Shown: piece by piece, positions 1 to 8,249 of the stretch | Numbering within the stretch: position 1 is the first letter of the stretch | How the letters are laid out: every line of letters begins with the position of its first letter | Source: Alphaproteobacteria bacterium | Lineage (GTDB): Bacteria; Pseudomonadota; Alphaproteobacteria; Thalassobaculales; Thalassobaculaceae | Assembly: GCA_016780745.1 (NCBI GenBank) | Contig: JADHLJ010000002.1 | Span: 1-32,969 of the forward strand | DNA length: 32,969 bases | Direction of reading: 5' to 3' | Notes under the pieces: generated by a model | What the model saw: only the letters and a program-made list of their open reading frames with translations | What the model was told of the DNA's origin: nothing | Database searches by the model: none | Program-made: the position numbers and the translations under genes

Positions 1-769
1 GATGATGCGGGTCGGGAAACGAGACCATCAGGAAGAAAGGTTGGTCGTCCCCGGCGTGGCGTTCGATGAACGCCGCCGCGCGCTCGCCGATATAGCGGCT
101 TGAATAGAGCTCCTCGGGGACTGCCGTGCGCACCGCCTGTGGGCAGGTATAGTCGTGCGCCAATTGGTTCTCCGCGCCGATCAACGAAGCCGGGTCCGAA
201 TGGCGCTCCGCCAGCCATCGGGCATAGTCGCCGCCGACACCGTCGCCGTGGCCGGTCACCAACTCGACATGATCGAAGCCGTAAAACGGCGTGGCGACGC
301 GGCGTGACGGATCGCTCCAGAAGGCGGGGCTTTCCTGCTCGTAGATCGGGGCCTTGTTGTCGCCACGTATCGCCCTGGCGTTCTCGGGCGAGGGCGTTCG
401 TAGGCCCGCGTCACCGCCTTCATCGGGGGCGAGCGGTGCTCGGCCGGTGAAGTTCTGCAGGTGGCTTTTGCCGATGAGACCGGTCGCGTAGCCGGCGTCG
501 CGCAGCAGATCGACGAAGGTGACGGCGTCGACCGACAGCGGGATGCCGTTGGACCTGACACCATGCACCGAGGGCATCCGACCGGTCATCAGGCTGGCGC
601 GGTTGGGCATGCAGACCGGGCTCGAGACGTGGAATTGGTCAAAGCATGTCCCCGCCGCCGCGATCGCGTCGATATGCGGTGTCTTGACCAGCGGATGACC
701 CTGACAGCCGAGGAAATCGGCGTGATGCTGATCGGTGATGAACAGGATGAAGTTCGGTTGTCGCGCCAC
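1..769 (-). CDS. Type I sulfatase / alkaline phosphatase superfamily hydrolase (partial, C-terminus outside window)
   Basis: The first 256 codons of a sulfatase-fold hydrolase, which would cleave sulfate (or phosphate/phosphonate) esters. The reading frame opens at a GTG (769-767), 7 bases after the stop of the SMP-30 gene, and stays open to the window edge. The N-terminus shows NFILFITDQHHADFLG, with Asp13 as the expected metal ligand. Residues 53-57 read C-M-P-N-R inside SSPVCMPNRASLMTGR, which fits the C-x-P-x-R signature whose Cys becomes formylglycine. A GKSHLQ segment follows, as is usual in this family. No signal peptide is visible, so a cytoplasmic enzyme is likely. It is the last visible gene of the long minus-strand cluster. 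Family assignment is firm; substrate is unknown, and a phosphonate monoester hydrolase-like activity cannot be excluded. Confidence 0.88.
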   Translation of the reverse strand, partial: MARQPNFILFITDQHHADFLGCQGHPLVKTPHIDAIAAAGTCFDQFHVSSPVCMPNRASLMTGRMPSVHGVRSNGIPLSVDAVTFVDLLRDAGYATGLIGKSHLQNFTGRAPLAPDEGGDAGLRTPSPENARAIRGDNKAPIYEQESPAFWSDPSRRVATPFYGFDHVELVTGHGDGVGGDYARWLAERHSDPASLIGAENQLAHDYTCPQAVRTAVPEELYSSRYIGERAAAFIERHAGDDQPFFLMVSFPDPHH

Positions 770-776
770 GATCGGG

Positions 777-1706
777 TCAGGCTTTGGGATTCAGGAAATG
801 CAGCGGCAGACCGGGTCGCGGCCAATCCATGGCGACCAGACGCCCGGTATTGGACAGCGTGATGAACGCGGTTTTCAGGTCCGGGCCGCCGAAACAGATA
901 TTGGTCGGGAACAGGTCCGGCATCTCGATGCTCTCCTCGGATTTCCCGTCCGGCGAGAACACGGCGATCGCGTTGGGCAAAGAGCCGACGCAGACATTGC
1001 CGGCGCCATCGACCGCCAGGGAATCGAACAGATGGTAACCAGAGGGCGCGCCGATCAGCCGGCCTCGCTCCCAGGGAACCGGACCTCGGGTACGCTTGAT
1101 TTTGCCGGGCCCCTCGATTTCGAAGGCCCAGACGCGGCCGCTATGGGTCTCGGCGACGTAGAGCTCGGTCCCATCGGGTGACAGACCAATACCGTTCGGT
1201 CCGTCCATCGGCGCGACGACCGCGGTAATGAACGAGCCGTCGGGTTTGGCGTAATAGACGCCGCCCCGGTCCCGGTCCCGGCGGCGTGTGTGGCCATGGT
1301 CGGTGAACCACAAACCGCCCTCGGCGTCGAAGACGATGTCGTTGGGCCCGATTAGCGGATGGCCGTCACATTCCCGGTACAGCACCTCGCTTTTCCCGGT
1401 TTCCAGATCCACCACCTCGATCCATCCATGAGGCACGTCGGGCGTGGAAAGGCTCGGGTAGTATTTGCCGTCCTTCTCGAAGAATGGCATGCCGCCATTG
1501 TTGCAGACATAGCAACGCCCATCCGGGCCGATCGCGAGGCCGTTGGGACCGCCGCCGGTTTCCGCGACCAGGCTTTTGGTGCCATCGGCGGCGACGCGGG
1601 TGAGGCATCCCGCCGCGATCTCGACGAGCAGGATCGAGCCGTCGGGCATGGCGATCGGCCCCTCGGGGAACCGAAGCCCGCTGGTGATCTCGCGAAGCTC
1701 AACCAT
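777..1706 (-). CDS. SMP-30/gluconolactonase/LRE family protein
   Basis: A protein of about 309 residues with the repeating beta-propeller phrases of the SMP-30/gluconolactonase family: LRFPEGPIAMPDGSILLVEI near the start, GGGPNGLAIGPDGRCYVCNN, LIGPNDIVFDAEGGLWFTD, DGPNGIGLSPDGTELYVAETH and a final GGPDLKTAFITLSNTGR. The glutamate of FPEGP and the asparagines of GPNG, GPND and GPNG match the usual metal-binding positions of the fold. Members hydrolyse sugar lactones or other lactones/esters with a divalent metal. The ATG at 1706 follows a GGGGTGA-type ribosome site; an in-frame GTG lies one codon upstream. It sits 4 bases after the flavin oxidoreductase and 7 before the sulfatase, so co-translation is likely. 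Substrate unknown. Confidence 0.87.
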   Translation of the reverse strand: MVELREITSGLRFPEGPIAMPDGSILLVEIAAGCLTRVAADGTKSLVAETGGGPNGLAIGPDGRCYVCNNGGMPFFEKDGKYYPSLSTPDVPHGWIEVVDLETGKSEVLYRECDGHPLIGPNDIVFDAEGGLWFTDHGHTRRRDRDRGGVYYAKPDGSFITAVVAPMDGPNGIGLSPDGTELYVAETHSGRVWAFEIEGPGKIKRTRGPVPWERGRLIGAPSGYHLFDSLAVDGAGNVCVGSLPNAIAVFSPDGKSEESIEMPDLFPTNICFGGPDLKTAFITLSNTGRLVAMDWPRPGLPLHFLNPKA

Positions 1707-1710
1707 CACG

Positions 1711-2772
1711 TCACCCCGCCGCGGTCTTCATTTCGCGCAAGTGCGGTAACACTTCCTTGGCGAAAAGCCGCAGCATGTCGAGTGTCTGCTCCAGTCCGTA
1801 GTAGGGCGGGTAATGGACCATGATCGAAGTGGCGCCTATATCGCGGAACGCCTCGATCTTGCGGATCACGGTTTCCGGCGAGCCATGCAGGATCGTGTTC
1901 TCGGCGAGGTAGTCGTAGGAGAGCTGATCCTCCTTGGCTCCCCCGGTGACGTCGCCAAGATAGCTTCCCGCCTGCCCGAAAGCTTTCATGTGGTGAGTGA
2001 TGCCGGCCTCGCTTTGCTCTCGCGCCAGGGCATCGGTGGGGGCGACATAGACCATGCGGACCACGTCGACGCGCCCGAAAGCCGGGTTCTGGTTAAGCGG
2101 CGCCGGCGCCGACTTCATGTGTTTGCGATAGTGTTGGATATGTTCGCCGATGACCTCAAGCGGGGGGAGAGTCGATTGCATCAAGCCAAAGCCGTGCTCG
2201 GCGGCGAATTGCATGGACTCATCCGTACCGGCGCCCATGAAGAAGGGCGGATGCGGTTTCTGGATCGGATGCGGGAAGATCTCGTATTGCTCGTCCATCT
2301 TGAACTTGAAGTGCTTCCCGTCGGCGTTCACCCGCTTGTCGTGAAATCCTTGCAGGATGAGCGGGATGGCTTCCTGCTGAATTTCCCGGCGCTGCTCATA
2401 GCTCATGCCCAGGCCTTCGAACTCGTAGGGCCGGTACCCCGAGCCGAGGCCAAGCTGAAAGCGCCCATCACTCAGAATGTCGATGAAGGCGGCATTCTCG
2501 ACGATGCGCATGGGATGGTGCAGCGGTACCACCATCACCGCCGCGCCAAGCTTGATCCGGGTGGTTTTGGCGGCGAGATAGGCGAGGTAGCTGAATGGGT
2601 CGGGGAGAATGCCGTAGGTGTTGGAGAAGTGATGCTCGGCGATCCAGACACTGTCGAAACCCAGCGCCTCGGCCTCCAGGATCTCGCGGGTCACCCGCTC
2701 GTGGATTGTCTGGTGCGGATAGGGTTCGGTCTTTGGGTCCGGGTGCGAGGTGAAGAGAATTCCGACTTCCAC
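1711..2772 (-). CDS. LLM-class flavin-dependent oxidoreductase (luciferase-like monooxygenase)
   Basis: A 353-residue protein of the bacterial luciferase-like family, which uses reduced FMN/F420-type cofactors to oxygenate or reduce small substrates. Family phrases run in order: MEVGILFTSHPDP, LEAEALGFDSVWIAEHHF (residues ~33-50), AAKTTRIKLGAAVMVVPLHHP, DGRFQLGLGSGYRPYEF, KPHPPFFMGAGTDESMQFAAEHGFGL and a C-terminal GSPETVIRKIEAF. Length is normal. GTG start at 2772 with an AAGGGAG ribosome site 8 bases upstream. It lies 91 bases after the cysteine desulfurase and is tightly followed by the SMP-30 gene, so these two plus the sulfatase look like one module. No sequence feature fixes the substrate. 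It is not close to RutA by any motif I can see. Confidence 0.88.
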   Translation of the reverse strand: MEVGILFTSHPDPKTEPYPHQTIHERVTREILEAEALGFDSVWIAEHHFSNTYGILPDPFSYLAYLAAKTTRIKLGAAVMVVPLHHPMRIVENAAFIDILSDGRFQLGLGSGYRPYEFEGLGMSYEQRREIQQEAIPLILQGFHDKRVNADGKHFKFKMDEQYEIFPHPIQKPHPPFFMGAGTDESMQFAAEHGFGLMQSTLPPLEVIGEHIQHYRKHMKSAPAPLNQNPAFGRVDVVRMVYVAPTDALAREQSEAGITHHMKAFGQAGSYLGDVTGGAKEDQLSYDYLAENTILHGSPETVIRKIEAFRDIGATSIMVHYPPYYGLEQTLDMLRLFAKEVLPHLREMKTAAG

Positions 2773-2863
2773 GGCAAGGGCTCCCTTGAGGCTAGCGTTC
2801 GCGTCAGACTAGCACCGCGGTTCCGTCGGTAAACGGTGCGCGGTCTTGAAATCATGGGGCGGA

Positions 2864-3952
2864 TTAGGCGGTGGTCTGATGTCGCCACGCGGCGATCATG
2901 GCTTCGGCGGCTGTGCCCACGTCCTCGGCGGTTGTGAAGCGACCGAGGCATAGTCGGATTGAGCGTGCGGCGGCGTCTGGGTCGAGCCCAAGCGCGGCCA
3001 GCACCGGAGAGGGTGCGTTCGATCCGCTGGCACAGGCGGACCCGGCGGAGATCGCGATATCCGGCATGGCGAGGATGAAGTCCTCGGCGTCTACCTTCGG
3101 TAGGGTCAGGTTCAGATTTCCGGCGATCCGCGCGGTCATAGATCCGTTGATGACAAGGCCCGGGATGCCAGCCCGCAGCTGGGCGAGCAAACCATCCCTT
3201 AGCCCGGTGAGGCGTTCGCGTTCGGATTCAAGGTCCTCGCGCGCAATAGCGGCGGCGGTCGCGAAACCAACCACAAGGGGAAGCGGCACGGTACCCGCGC
3301 GCAACCCCATTTCCTGACTACCGCCTCTCATCAGCGGTTCGAGCTCGATTCCGGTGCGAATGAAAAGCGCGCCGACACCCATCGGGCCATGGGCCTTATG
3401 GGCGGAGAAGCTCGCGAGATCGATGCCGAGGGCTTTGACATCCACGGCGACCTTGCCCAGGGCTTGCGCGCAATCGACATGCAGCAGCACATCCCTCGCG
3501 TGGCAGATTTCGGCGATCGCGGCGATGGGTTGAATGATCCCGATTTCATGGTTCACCAGGGCGATCGAGACTAAACGCGTGCTGGGTTCGATGGCGACGG
3601 CGAGGCGATCGGGATCGATCAAACCATCACCATCAACGGCAAGGATGGTGACATCACGCGCTTTCAAGACGCTGGGATGCTCGATTGATGATACCAGCAC
3701 ATCGTCCGTAACTCCGCGCAGCGCCATGTTGTTGGCCTCGGTCGCGCCCGAGGTGAAGATGATTTCGCTCGCCCCCGCACCGACGGCCTCGGCGAGATCC
3801 TGGCGGGCCTTCTCAACCGCCTCGCCGGCGCGCCAGCCAATGGCGTGATCACGGGAATGCGGATTGCCGAAACCGCCCTCGAAATAGGGCCACATCTCCG
3901 CCAGCACCCGAGGGTCGAGTGGCGTCGTCGCGTGATGATCCAGATAGATCAC
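2864..3952 (-). CDS. Cysteine desulfurase (NifS/IscS-type, candidate molybdenum-cofactor sulfur donor)
   Basis: A PLP enzyme of 362 residues that removes sulfur from cysteine to form an enzyme persulfide. It has the opening YLDHHATTPLDPRVL, the TSGATEANNMAL motif (~68-78), the PLP lysine Lys186 in SFSAHKAHGPMGVGAL and the persulfide cysteine Cys307 in SAGSACASGSN. GTG start at 3952, only 3 bases after the adenine deaminase stop, so the two are translationally linked. No IscU, IscA, SufE or other Fe-S assembly gene is nearby. Its place in an operon with xdhABC suggests it sulfurates the XDH molybdenum cofactor through XdhC, as reported for the NifS4 protein of Rhodobacter capsulatus. Enzyme class is seen directly; the dedicated role is inference. 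Confidence 0.93.
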   Translation of the reverse strand: MIYLDHHATTPLDPRVLAEMWPYFEGGFGNPHSRDHAIGWRAGEAVEKARQDLAEAVGAGASEIIFTSGATEANNMALRGVTDDVLVSSIEHPSVLKARDVTILAVDGDGLIDPDRLAVAIEPSTRLVSIALVNHEIGIIQPIAAIAEICHARDVLLHVDCAQALGKVAVDVKALGIDLASFSAHKAHGPMGVGALFIRTGIELEPLMRGGSQEMGLRAGTVPLPLVVGFATAAAIAREDLESERERLTGLRDGLLAQLRAGIPGLVINGSMTARIAGNLNLTLPKVDAEDFILAMPDIAISAGSACASGSNAPSPVLAALGLDPDAAARSIRLCLGRFTTAEDVGTAAEAMIAAWRHQTTA

Positions 3953-3955
3953 CGA

Positions 3956-4960
3956 TCACCCCGCCGCCTCGGCCAGCCGCGCGAGAGCCCGGGCTTTCTC
4001 GTCCGGCGCGATGAAAGCGGCCTCGAAGCTGTTACGGGCGAGAGCGATGACTTCGTCGTCGGTCAGATCGAGCGCCGTGTCTAGGGCCTGGAAGTTCTCA
4101 TTCACATAACCGCCGAAATACGCCGGGTCATCGGAATTCACGGTCGCGATCAGCCCGGCCTCCAGCATGCGCCGGATCGGGTGCTCCCTCATGTCGTCGA
4201 TCACGCATAGCCGAAGATTGGACAGTGGACAGACGGTGAGCGGGATCTTGTCCCGAGCGATCCGGAGGACCAATTCCCTGTCCTCGAGCGCCCGGTTGCC
4301 GTGGTCGATCCGATCCACGCCGAGGATCTCGATCGCTTCCCAGACATAATCCGGCGGTCCTTCCTCGCCGGCATGGGCGACGAGATGAAATCCTTGATCG
4401 CGGGCGCGTCTGAAGACGTTTTTAAATTTGCGCGGCGGGTGACCGAGTTCCGAGCTGTCCAACCCGATGCCGATGATCCGATCCTTGTGGGCGAGCGCCA
4501 AGTCCAGCATGCGCTCGGCGTCGACCTCATCGAGATGCCGCAGAAAGCACATTATCAGGTGGCCGGAGATCCCGAGATTGCGCGCGGCGTCATCAAGCGC
4601 GTCATTGAGGCCGCCAAGGACGTCATCGAAAGCGACACCGCGCGGCAAATGGCCTTGCGGGTCGAAGAATATCTCCACGTGTTTGACGTTATCCGCGGCC
4701 GCGCGGGCGAGATAAGCGGTTGCCAGATCGCGAAAATCAACCCGGCTTCGCAGTACCGACATACCTTGGTAATAGAGGTTGAGAAAATCCTGGAGCTGGT
4801 CGAATTGATAGGCCGCGAGCACCTCTTCGCGCGAGCTAAAGGGCAGGCTCACGTTGTTACGGGTCGCCAGGTCCAGCATCAACGAGGGCTCCAGGCTGCC
4901 TTCGATGTGGATGTGTAACTCGGCCTTGGGAAGGGCATTGATCAATCCCGCGCGCGCCAT
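3956..4960 (-). CDS. Adenine deaminase of the ADA family (annotation pipelines may say adenosine deaminase)
   Basis: A 334-residue zinc amidohydrolase. Metal ligands are visible as His16 and His18 in PKAELHIHIEGSLEP, His196 in HLVAHAGEEGPPDY (with Glu199 as proton shuttle), His220 in DRIDHGNRAL and Asp277/Asp278 in NSDDPAYFGGYV. The phrases LDSSELGHPP, VCPLSNLRLCV and NSDDPAYFGGYVNENF are, from memory of the family, typical of the adenine deaminase (type 2) branch rather than of adenosine deaminases. The expected reaction is adenine to hypoxanthine plus ammonia, feeding XdhAB. ATG at 4960 has an AGGGAGA ribosome site. It is separated from the binding-protein gene by 131 bases with a hairpin, and followed at 3 bases by the cysteine desulfurase. 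Confidence 0.9.
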   Translation of the reverse strand: MARAGLINALPKAELHIHIEGSLEPSLMLDLATRNNVSLPFSSREEVLAAYQFDQLQDFLNLYYQGMSVLRSRVDFRDLATAYLARAAADNVKHVEIFFDPQGHLPRGVAFDDVLGGLNDALDDAARNLGISGHLIMCFLRHLDEVDAERMLDLALAHKDRIIGIGLDSSELGHPPRKFKNVFRRARDQGFHLVAHAGEEGPPDYVWEAIEILGVDRIDHGNRALEDRELVLRIARDKIPLTVCPLSNLRLCVIDDMREHPIRRMLEAGLIATVNSDDPAYFGGYVNENFQALDTALDLTDDEVIALARNSFEAAFIAPDEKARALARLAEAAG

Positions 4961-4996
4961 GTGTCGTTCTCCCTGAAAACAACCTTGAAAACGAAC

Positions 4997-5028
4997 GCCC
5001 CGCTCCGGCCAGGAGGGCGGAACGGGGC
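4997..5028 (-). terminator. Likely intrinsic terminator or attenuator after the BMP-family gene
   Basis: On the minus strand GCCCCGTTCCG and CGGAGCGGGGC form an 11-pair stem with one G-U wobble around a 10-base loop, followed by the T-rich GTTCGTTTTCAAGGTTGTTTTC. The T tract is interrupted, so termination may be partial. It lies 63 bases past the BMP gene stop and 37 bases before the adenine deaminase start, and could reduce read-through from the transporter genes. Confidence 0.55.
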
Positions 5029-5091
5029 TTCGATGGAAGATCCGGGTAGGTCCGGATATCCGCGCGTTACGCGGGCACTTACTTTGCCAAC

Positions 5092-6171
5092 TTATTTGGG
5101 CAGCGAGCCCTCGACGCCCTCGACATAGAAATTCATGCCGAGAAGCATACCCGCGTCGGCGACCTTGCCGGCCTCGACCACGACCTTGCCGGACTGATCC
5201 TTGATCGGTCCCGCGAAGGGATGCAGCTTGCCGCTACGGATCGCTTCCTCGGTCTCTTTCGCCAGTTTGGCGACATCGGCCGGCATGTTCTTATACGGTG
5301 CCATCTGAACCATGCCTTCCTTCAGGCCATACCAGACGTCCTGGGATTTCCAGGTGCCGTCGATCACCGCGCGGGTCCGCTCCACGTAGTACGGGTTCCA
5401 GTCATCGATGATCGCCGAGAGCTGAGCCTTGGGGGCGAAATGCTCCATGTCAGAGGCCTGCCCGAAGCCCTTCACGCCGCGGTTCTCGGCGACCTGAAGC
5501 GGGGCGGGGGAATCGGTGTGCTGGGTGATGATGTCGGCGCCTTGGTCAATCAGGGCTTTGGCGGCATCACCTTCCTTGCCGGGGTCGTACCAGCTGTTCA
5601 CCCAGACCACGCTAATGGACATGGCCGGATTAACCGAGCGCGCGCCAAGCAGGAAGGCGTTGATGCCACGCACCACCTCGGGAATCGGGAAGGAAGCGAC
5701 ATAGCCGATCTTGTTGGTCTTGGACGTCTTGCCCGCGATCACGCCGGCGATGTAGCGACCCTCGTAGAAGCGCCCGCTATAGGTCGCGACGTTCTTGTCC
5801 TGCTTATAGCCGGTGGCATGCTCGAACTTCACGTTGGGGAAGCGCTTGGCGACCTTGATCGTCGGGTTCATGAAGCCGAAGGACGTGGTGAAGATCAGGT
5901 CATGTCCCGACGCGGCGAGCTGGCGGATCACCCGCTCTGAATCCGGACCTTCCTTGACGCTTTCGACAAAGGTGGTCTTCACCTTGTCGCCGAATTCCTT
6001 CTCGATCGCGAGACGGCCTTGGTCATGCCGGTAGGTCCAGCCATGGTCGCCGATGGGGCCGACATAGACAAAGCCGACCTTGGTTTGCGCCGACGCGGAC
6101 GCCATGCCGGCGGCAAGGATGCCCACGGAAAGCGCGCTGGCGAGCGCCTTGAAAACGGTTCTTCTCTTCAT
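5092..6171 (-). CDS. BMP family ABC transporter substrate-binding protein (putative purine base/nucleoside receptor)
   Basis: A 359-residue periplasmic binding protein. Residues 1-29 are a Sec signal peptide (KRR, a hydrophobic run, then ASASA-Q, cleavage near 29). No lipobox cysteine is present, so the mature protein should be free in the periplasm. The mature part opens KVGFVYVGPIGDHGWTYRHD and contains ERVIRQLAASGHDLIFTTSFG, GYVASFPIPEVVRGINAF and DQGADIITQHTDSPAPLQVA, which match the BMP/Med family. BMP proteins pair with permeases of the kind encoded just upstream and in characterised cases bind nucleosides or nucleobases. ATG at 6171 has a GGGGGATC ribosome site. The binding protein is encoded last of the transporter genes, 80 bases after the permease, before a hairpin. 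Confidence 0.92.
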   Translation of the reverse strand: MKRRTVFKALASALSVGILAAGMASASAQTKVGFVYVGPIGDHGWTYRHDQGRLAIEKEFGDKVKTTFVESVKEGPDSERVIRQLAASGHDLIFTTSFGFMNPTIKVAKRFPNVKFEHATGYKQDKNVATYSGRFYEGRYIAGVIAGKTSKTNKIGYVASFPIPEVVRGINAFLLGARSVNPAMSISVVWVNSWYDPGKEGDAAKALIDQGADIITQHTDSPAPLQVAENRGVKGFGQASDMEHFAPKAQLSAIIDDWNPYYVERTRAVIDGTWKSQDVWYGLKEGMVQMAPYKNMPADVAKLAKETEEAIRSGKLHPFAGPIKDQSGKVVVEAGKVADAGMLLGMNFYVEGVEGSLPK

Positions 6172-6251
6172 ATTCGATCCCCCGATGTCAGGATTGAGTT
6201 GCGATTATCGATGTTCTCCCGGATCAATCCATCGATGCCGCCGCGATTTTA

Positions 6252-7169
6252 TCAATGAGCGGCATGGAAGACCTTTCCGATACATTGCGGCGCGTTGAGC
6301 CGGATTTTCGTTTTGTCTCTCGAAATTAACACCAATACCAGGATTGTCGCGAGATAGGGCAGCATCGACATGAATTGGGAGGCGATCTCGATGCCCCAAC
6401 CCTGGGCATGCAGTTGCAGGATCGTGATGGCACCGAACATATAGGCGCCGAGGACTACCCGGCCAGGTCTCCAAGTGGCGAAAACCACCAGGGCCAGCGC
6501 GATCCAGCCTCGTCCCGCCGTCATGTTTTCGGCCCAAAGCGGGGTGTAGGCAAGCGAGAGATAAGCCCCGGCGAGGCCGCTCATCGCGCCGCCGAAAAGC
6601 ACCGCGGCATAGCGAATCGCGATGACGGGATAACCGAGCGCATGCGCCGAATCGTGGCTCTCGCCGACGGCTTTCAAGATTAGTCCCGGGCGGGTGCGCG
6701 AGAGAAACCAGGCGACGGCGAGTATCATCACGAAGGAGAGATAGACCAGGATATCCTGTCCGAACAGGATCGGGCCGATCACCGGGATGTCCGAAATCAC
6801 CGGGATCGCCAGTTTCGGCAAAGGCTCCAACGCGAAGCCGACGAAACCCGCGCCGATCAGCGCGCTGATGCCGATCCCGAAGATCGTCAGCGCCAGGCCG
6901 GTCGCCACTTGGTTGGCGAGCATGGTCAGTGTCAGAAACGCGAAGACCGAGGCCATCACCGTGCCGGCGGCGGCGCCGGCGACGATCCCGGCGAGGCCGC
7001 TGCCGGTGGTGCTGGCGACCGCGAAGGCTGCGATCGCGCCGACCAGCATCATGCCCTCGACGCCGAGATTGAGAACCCCGGACTTCTCGGTGACGAGCTC
7101 ACCGGTGGCGGCGAAGAGCAGCGGCGTGGAGGCGGTGATGACGGTCAGGATAACAGGAACGAAATCCAT
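6252..7169 (-). CDS. ABC transporter permease, BMP/nucleoside-type (second permease)
   Basis: An integral membrane protein of 305 residues with about eight hydrophobic segments. The opening TVITASTPLLFAATGELVTE followed by KSGVLNLGVEGMMLVGAIAA is the hallmark of the NupQ-like permease branch (BPD_transp_2 family). Near the C-terminus GRGWIALALVVFATWRPGR carries the conserved coupling-helix region that contacts the ATPase. It forms a heterodimeric channel with the preceding permease and moves the ligand of the BMP protein across the inner membrane. ATG at 7169, 3 bases after the other permease's stop. Given the purine enzymes on both sides, purine bases or nucleosides are the likely cargo (inference). 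Confidence 0.92.
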   Translation of the reverse strand: MDFVPVILTVITASTPLLFAATGELVTEKSGVLNLGVEGMMLVGAIAAFAVASTTGSGLAGIVAGAAAGTVMASVFAFLTLTMLANQVATGLALTIFGIGISALIGAGFVGFALEPLPKLAIPVISDIPVIGPILFGQDILVYLSFVMILAVAWFLSRTRPGLILKAVGESHDSAHALGYPVIAIRYAAVLFGGAMSGLAGAYLSLAYTPLWAENMTAGRGWIALALVVFATWRPGRVVLGAYMFGAITILQLHAQGWGIEIASQFMSMLPYLATILVLVLISRDKTKIRLNAPQCIGKVFHAAH

Positions 7170-7172
7170 GGC

Positions 7173-8249
7173 TCAGCTCCCCCTTGCCCGGCCCGGGGCG
7201 CCGAAACGGATGCGATAATGGGTCAGCACGTCACAGCCCAGCAGGAAGAACAAGAGAATGCCCTGAAACAGACCGGTAACGGCCGCCGGCAGTCCGATCT
7301 CGATCTGCGCCACCTCGCCGCCGATATAGGACAGCGCCATGATCAGGCCCGCCAGCAGGACGCCGACTGGGTGCAACCGTCCCAGAAAGGCGACGATGAT
7401 AGCGGTAAAGCCATAGCCCGGCGAAATCGACGGCAGGAGCTGGCCGATCGTACCCGCGACCTCGGCCACGCCGGCCAGCCCCGCGAGGCCACCGCCAAGG
7501 AGAAGCGAGAACCAGATCAGCTTGTTCTGGCTGAACCCCGCGTGCTTGGCCGCCGCCGGGGCTTGGCCGACGACCCGCAACTGGAAGCCGATGACGGCAC
7601 GGGACAGGATTACCCAGCCCCCGACCACCGCGAGCACCGCCAGGGCGGCACCGAGATGCAAGCGGCTGTCTTCCCAGAGCACCGGCATCATCGCCGCCGC
7701 CGGAAACAACCGACTTTCCGGAAAGTTGTAGCCGTCGGGATCGCGCCACGGCCCATGCACCAGGTAACTGAGCAGGAGGACCGCCACATAGGTCAGCATC
7801 AGGCTGGTGAGGATTTCGTTCGCGTTGAAGCGGGTCTTCAGAAACGCCGGCACCGCCCCCCAAGCCATGCCGCCCAGGATGCCGCCGATCATCACCACGG
7901 GAAGCAGCAGGAAATTGTCGCTGTCGTGAAAGGCGATGGCGATGCCGCCGCCGACGATGGCCCCGATGGTGAATTGCCCCTCCGCCCCGATATTCCAGAC
8001 ATTGGCGCGAAACCCAATGGAAAGCCCGATACCGATCAGTACCAGCGGCGTTGCCTTGACCAGAAGCTCGGTAACGCCGAAGGCCGTGGTCAGTGGCTGG
8101 ACGAAATAGGTATAGAGCGCGAGGCCGGGATCCTTGCCCATGGCCGAGAATATGACGACGCCGCTTATCAGGGTCAGCACGATCGCCACGACCGGGGAGA
8201 GCAAACTCCAGGCTCGCGAGACATCGCCTCGAGATTCCAGCCTAACCAT
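7173..8249 (-). CDS. ABC transporter permease, BMP/nucleoside-type (first permease)
   Basis: A 358-residue membrane protein of the NupP-like branch. It begins with a short cytoplasmic tail, then a first membrane segment at ~15-38 (LLSPVVAIVLTLISGVVIFS). TPLVLIGIGLSIGFRANVWN, GAEGQFTIGAIVGG and LKTRFNANEILTSLMLTYVA are family phrases, and GYGFTAIIVAFLGRLHPVGV is the expected coupling-helix region. Its ATG overlaps the end of the ATPase gene by 8 bases and it is followed 3 bases later by the second permease, so the three are surely one translational unit. Length and topology are ordinary for the family. Confidence 0.92.
   Translation of the reverse strand: MVRLESRGDVSRAWSLLSPVVAIVLTLISGVVIFSAMGKDPGLALYTYFVQPLTTAFGVTELLVKATPLVLIGIGLSIGFRANVWNIGAEGQFTIGAIVGGGIAIAFHDSDNFLLLPVVMIGGILGGMAWGAVPAFLKTRFNANEILTSLMLTYVAVLLLSYLVHGPWRDPDGYNFPESRLFPAAAMMPVLWEDSRLHLGAALAVLAVVGGWVILSRAVIGFQLRVVGQAPAAAKHAGFSQNKLIWFSLLLGGGLAGLAGVAEVAGTIGQLLPSISPGYGFTAIIVAFLGRLHPVGVLLAGLIMALSYIGGEVAQIEIGLPAAVTGLFQGILLFFLLGCDVLTHYRIRFGAPGRARGS

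Noticed and set aside
2812-2839. GCACCG/CGGTGC hairpin between the desulfurase and the flavin oxidoreductase
   Set aside because: Only six pairs with a 16-base loop and no T tract, so not claimed as a terminator.
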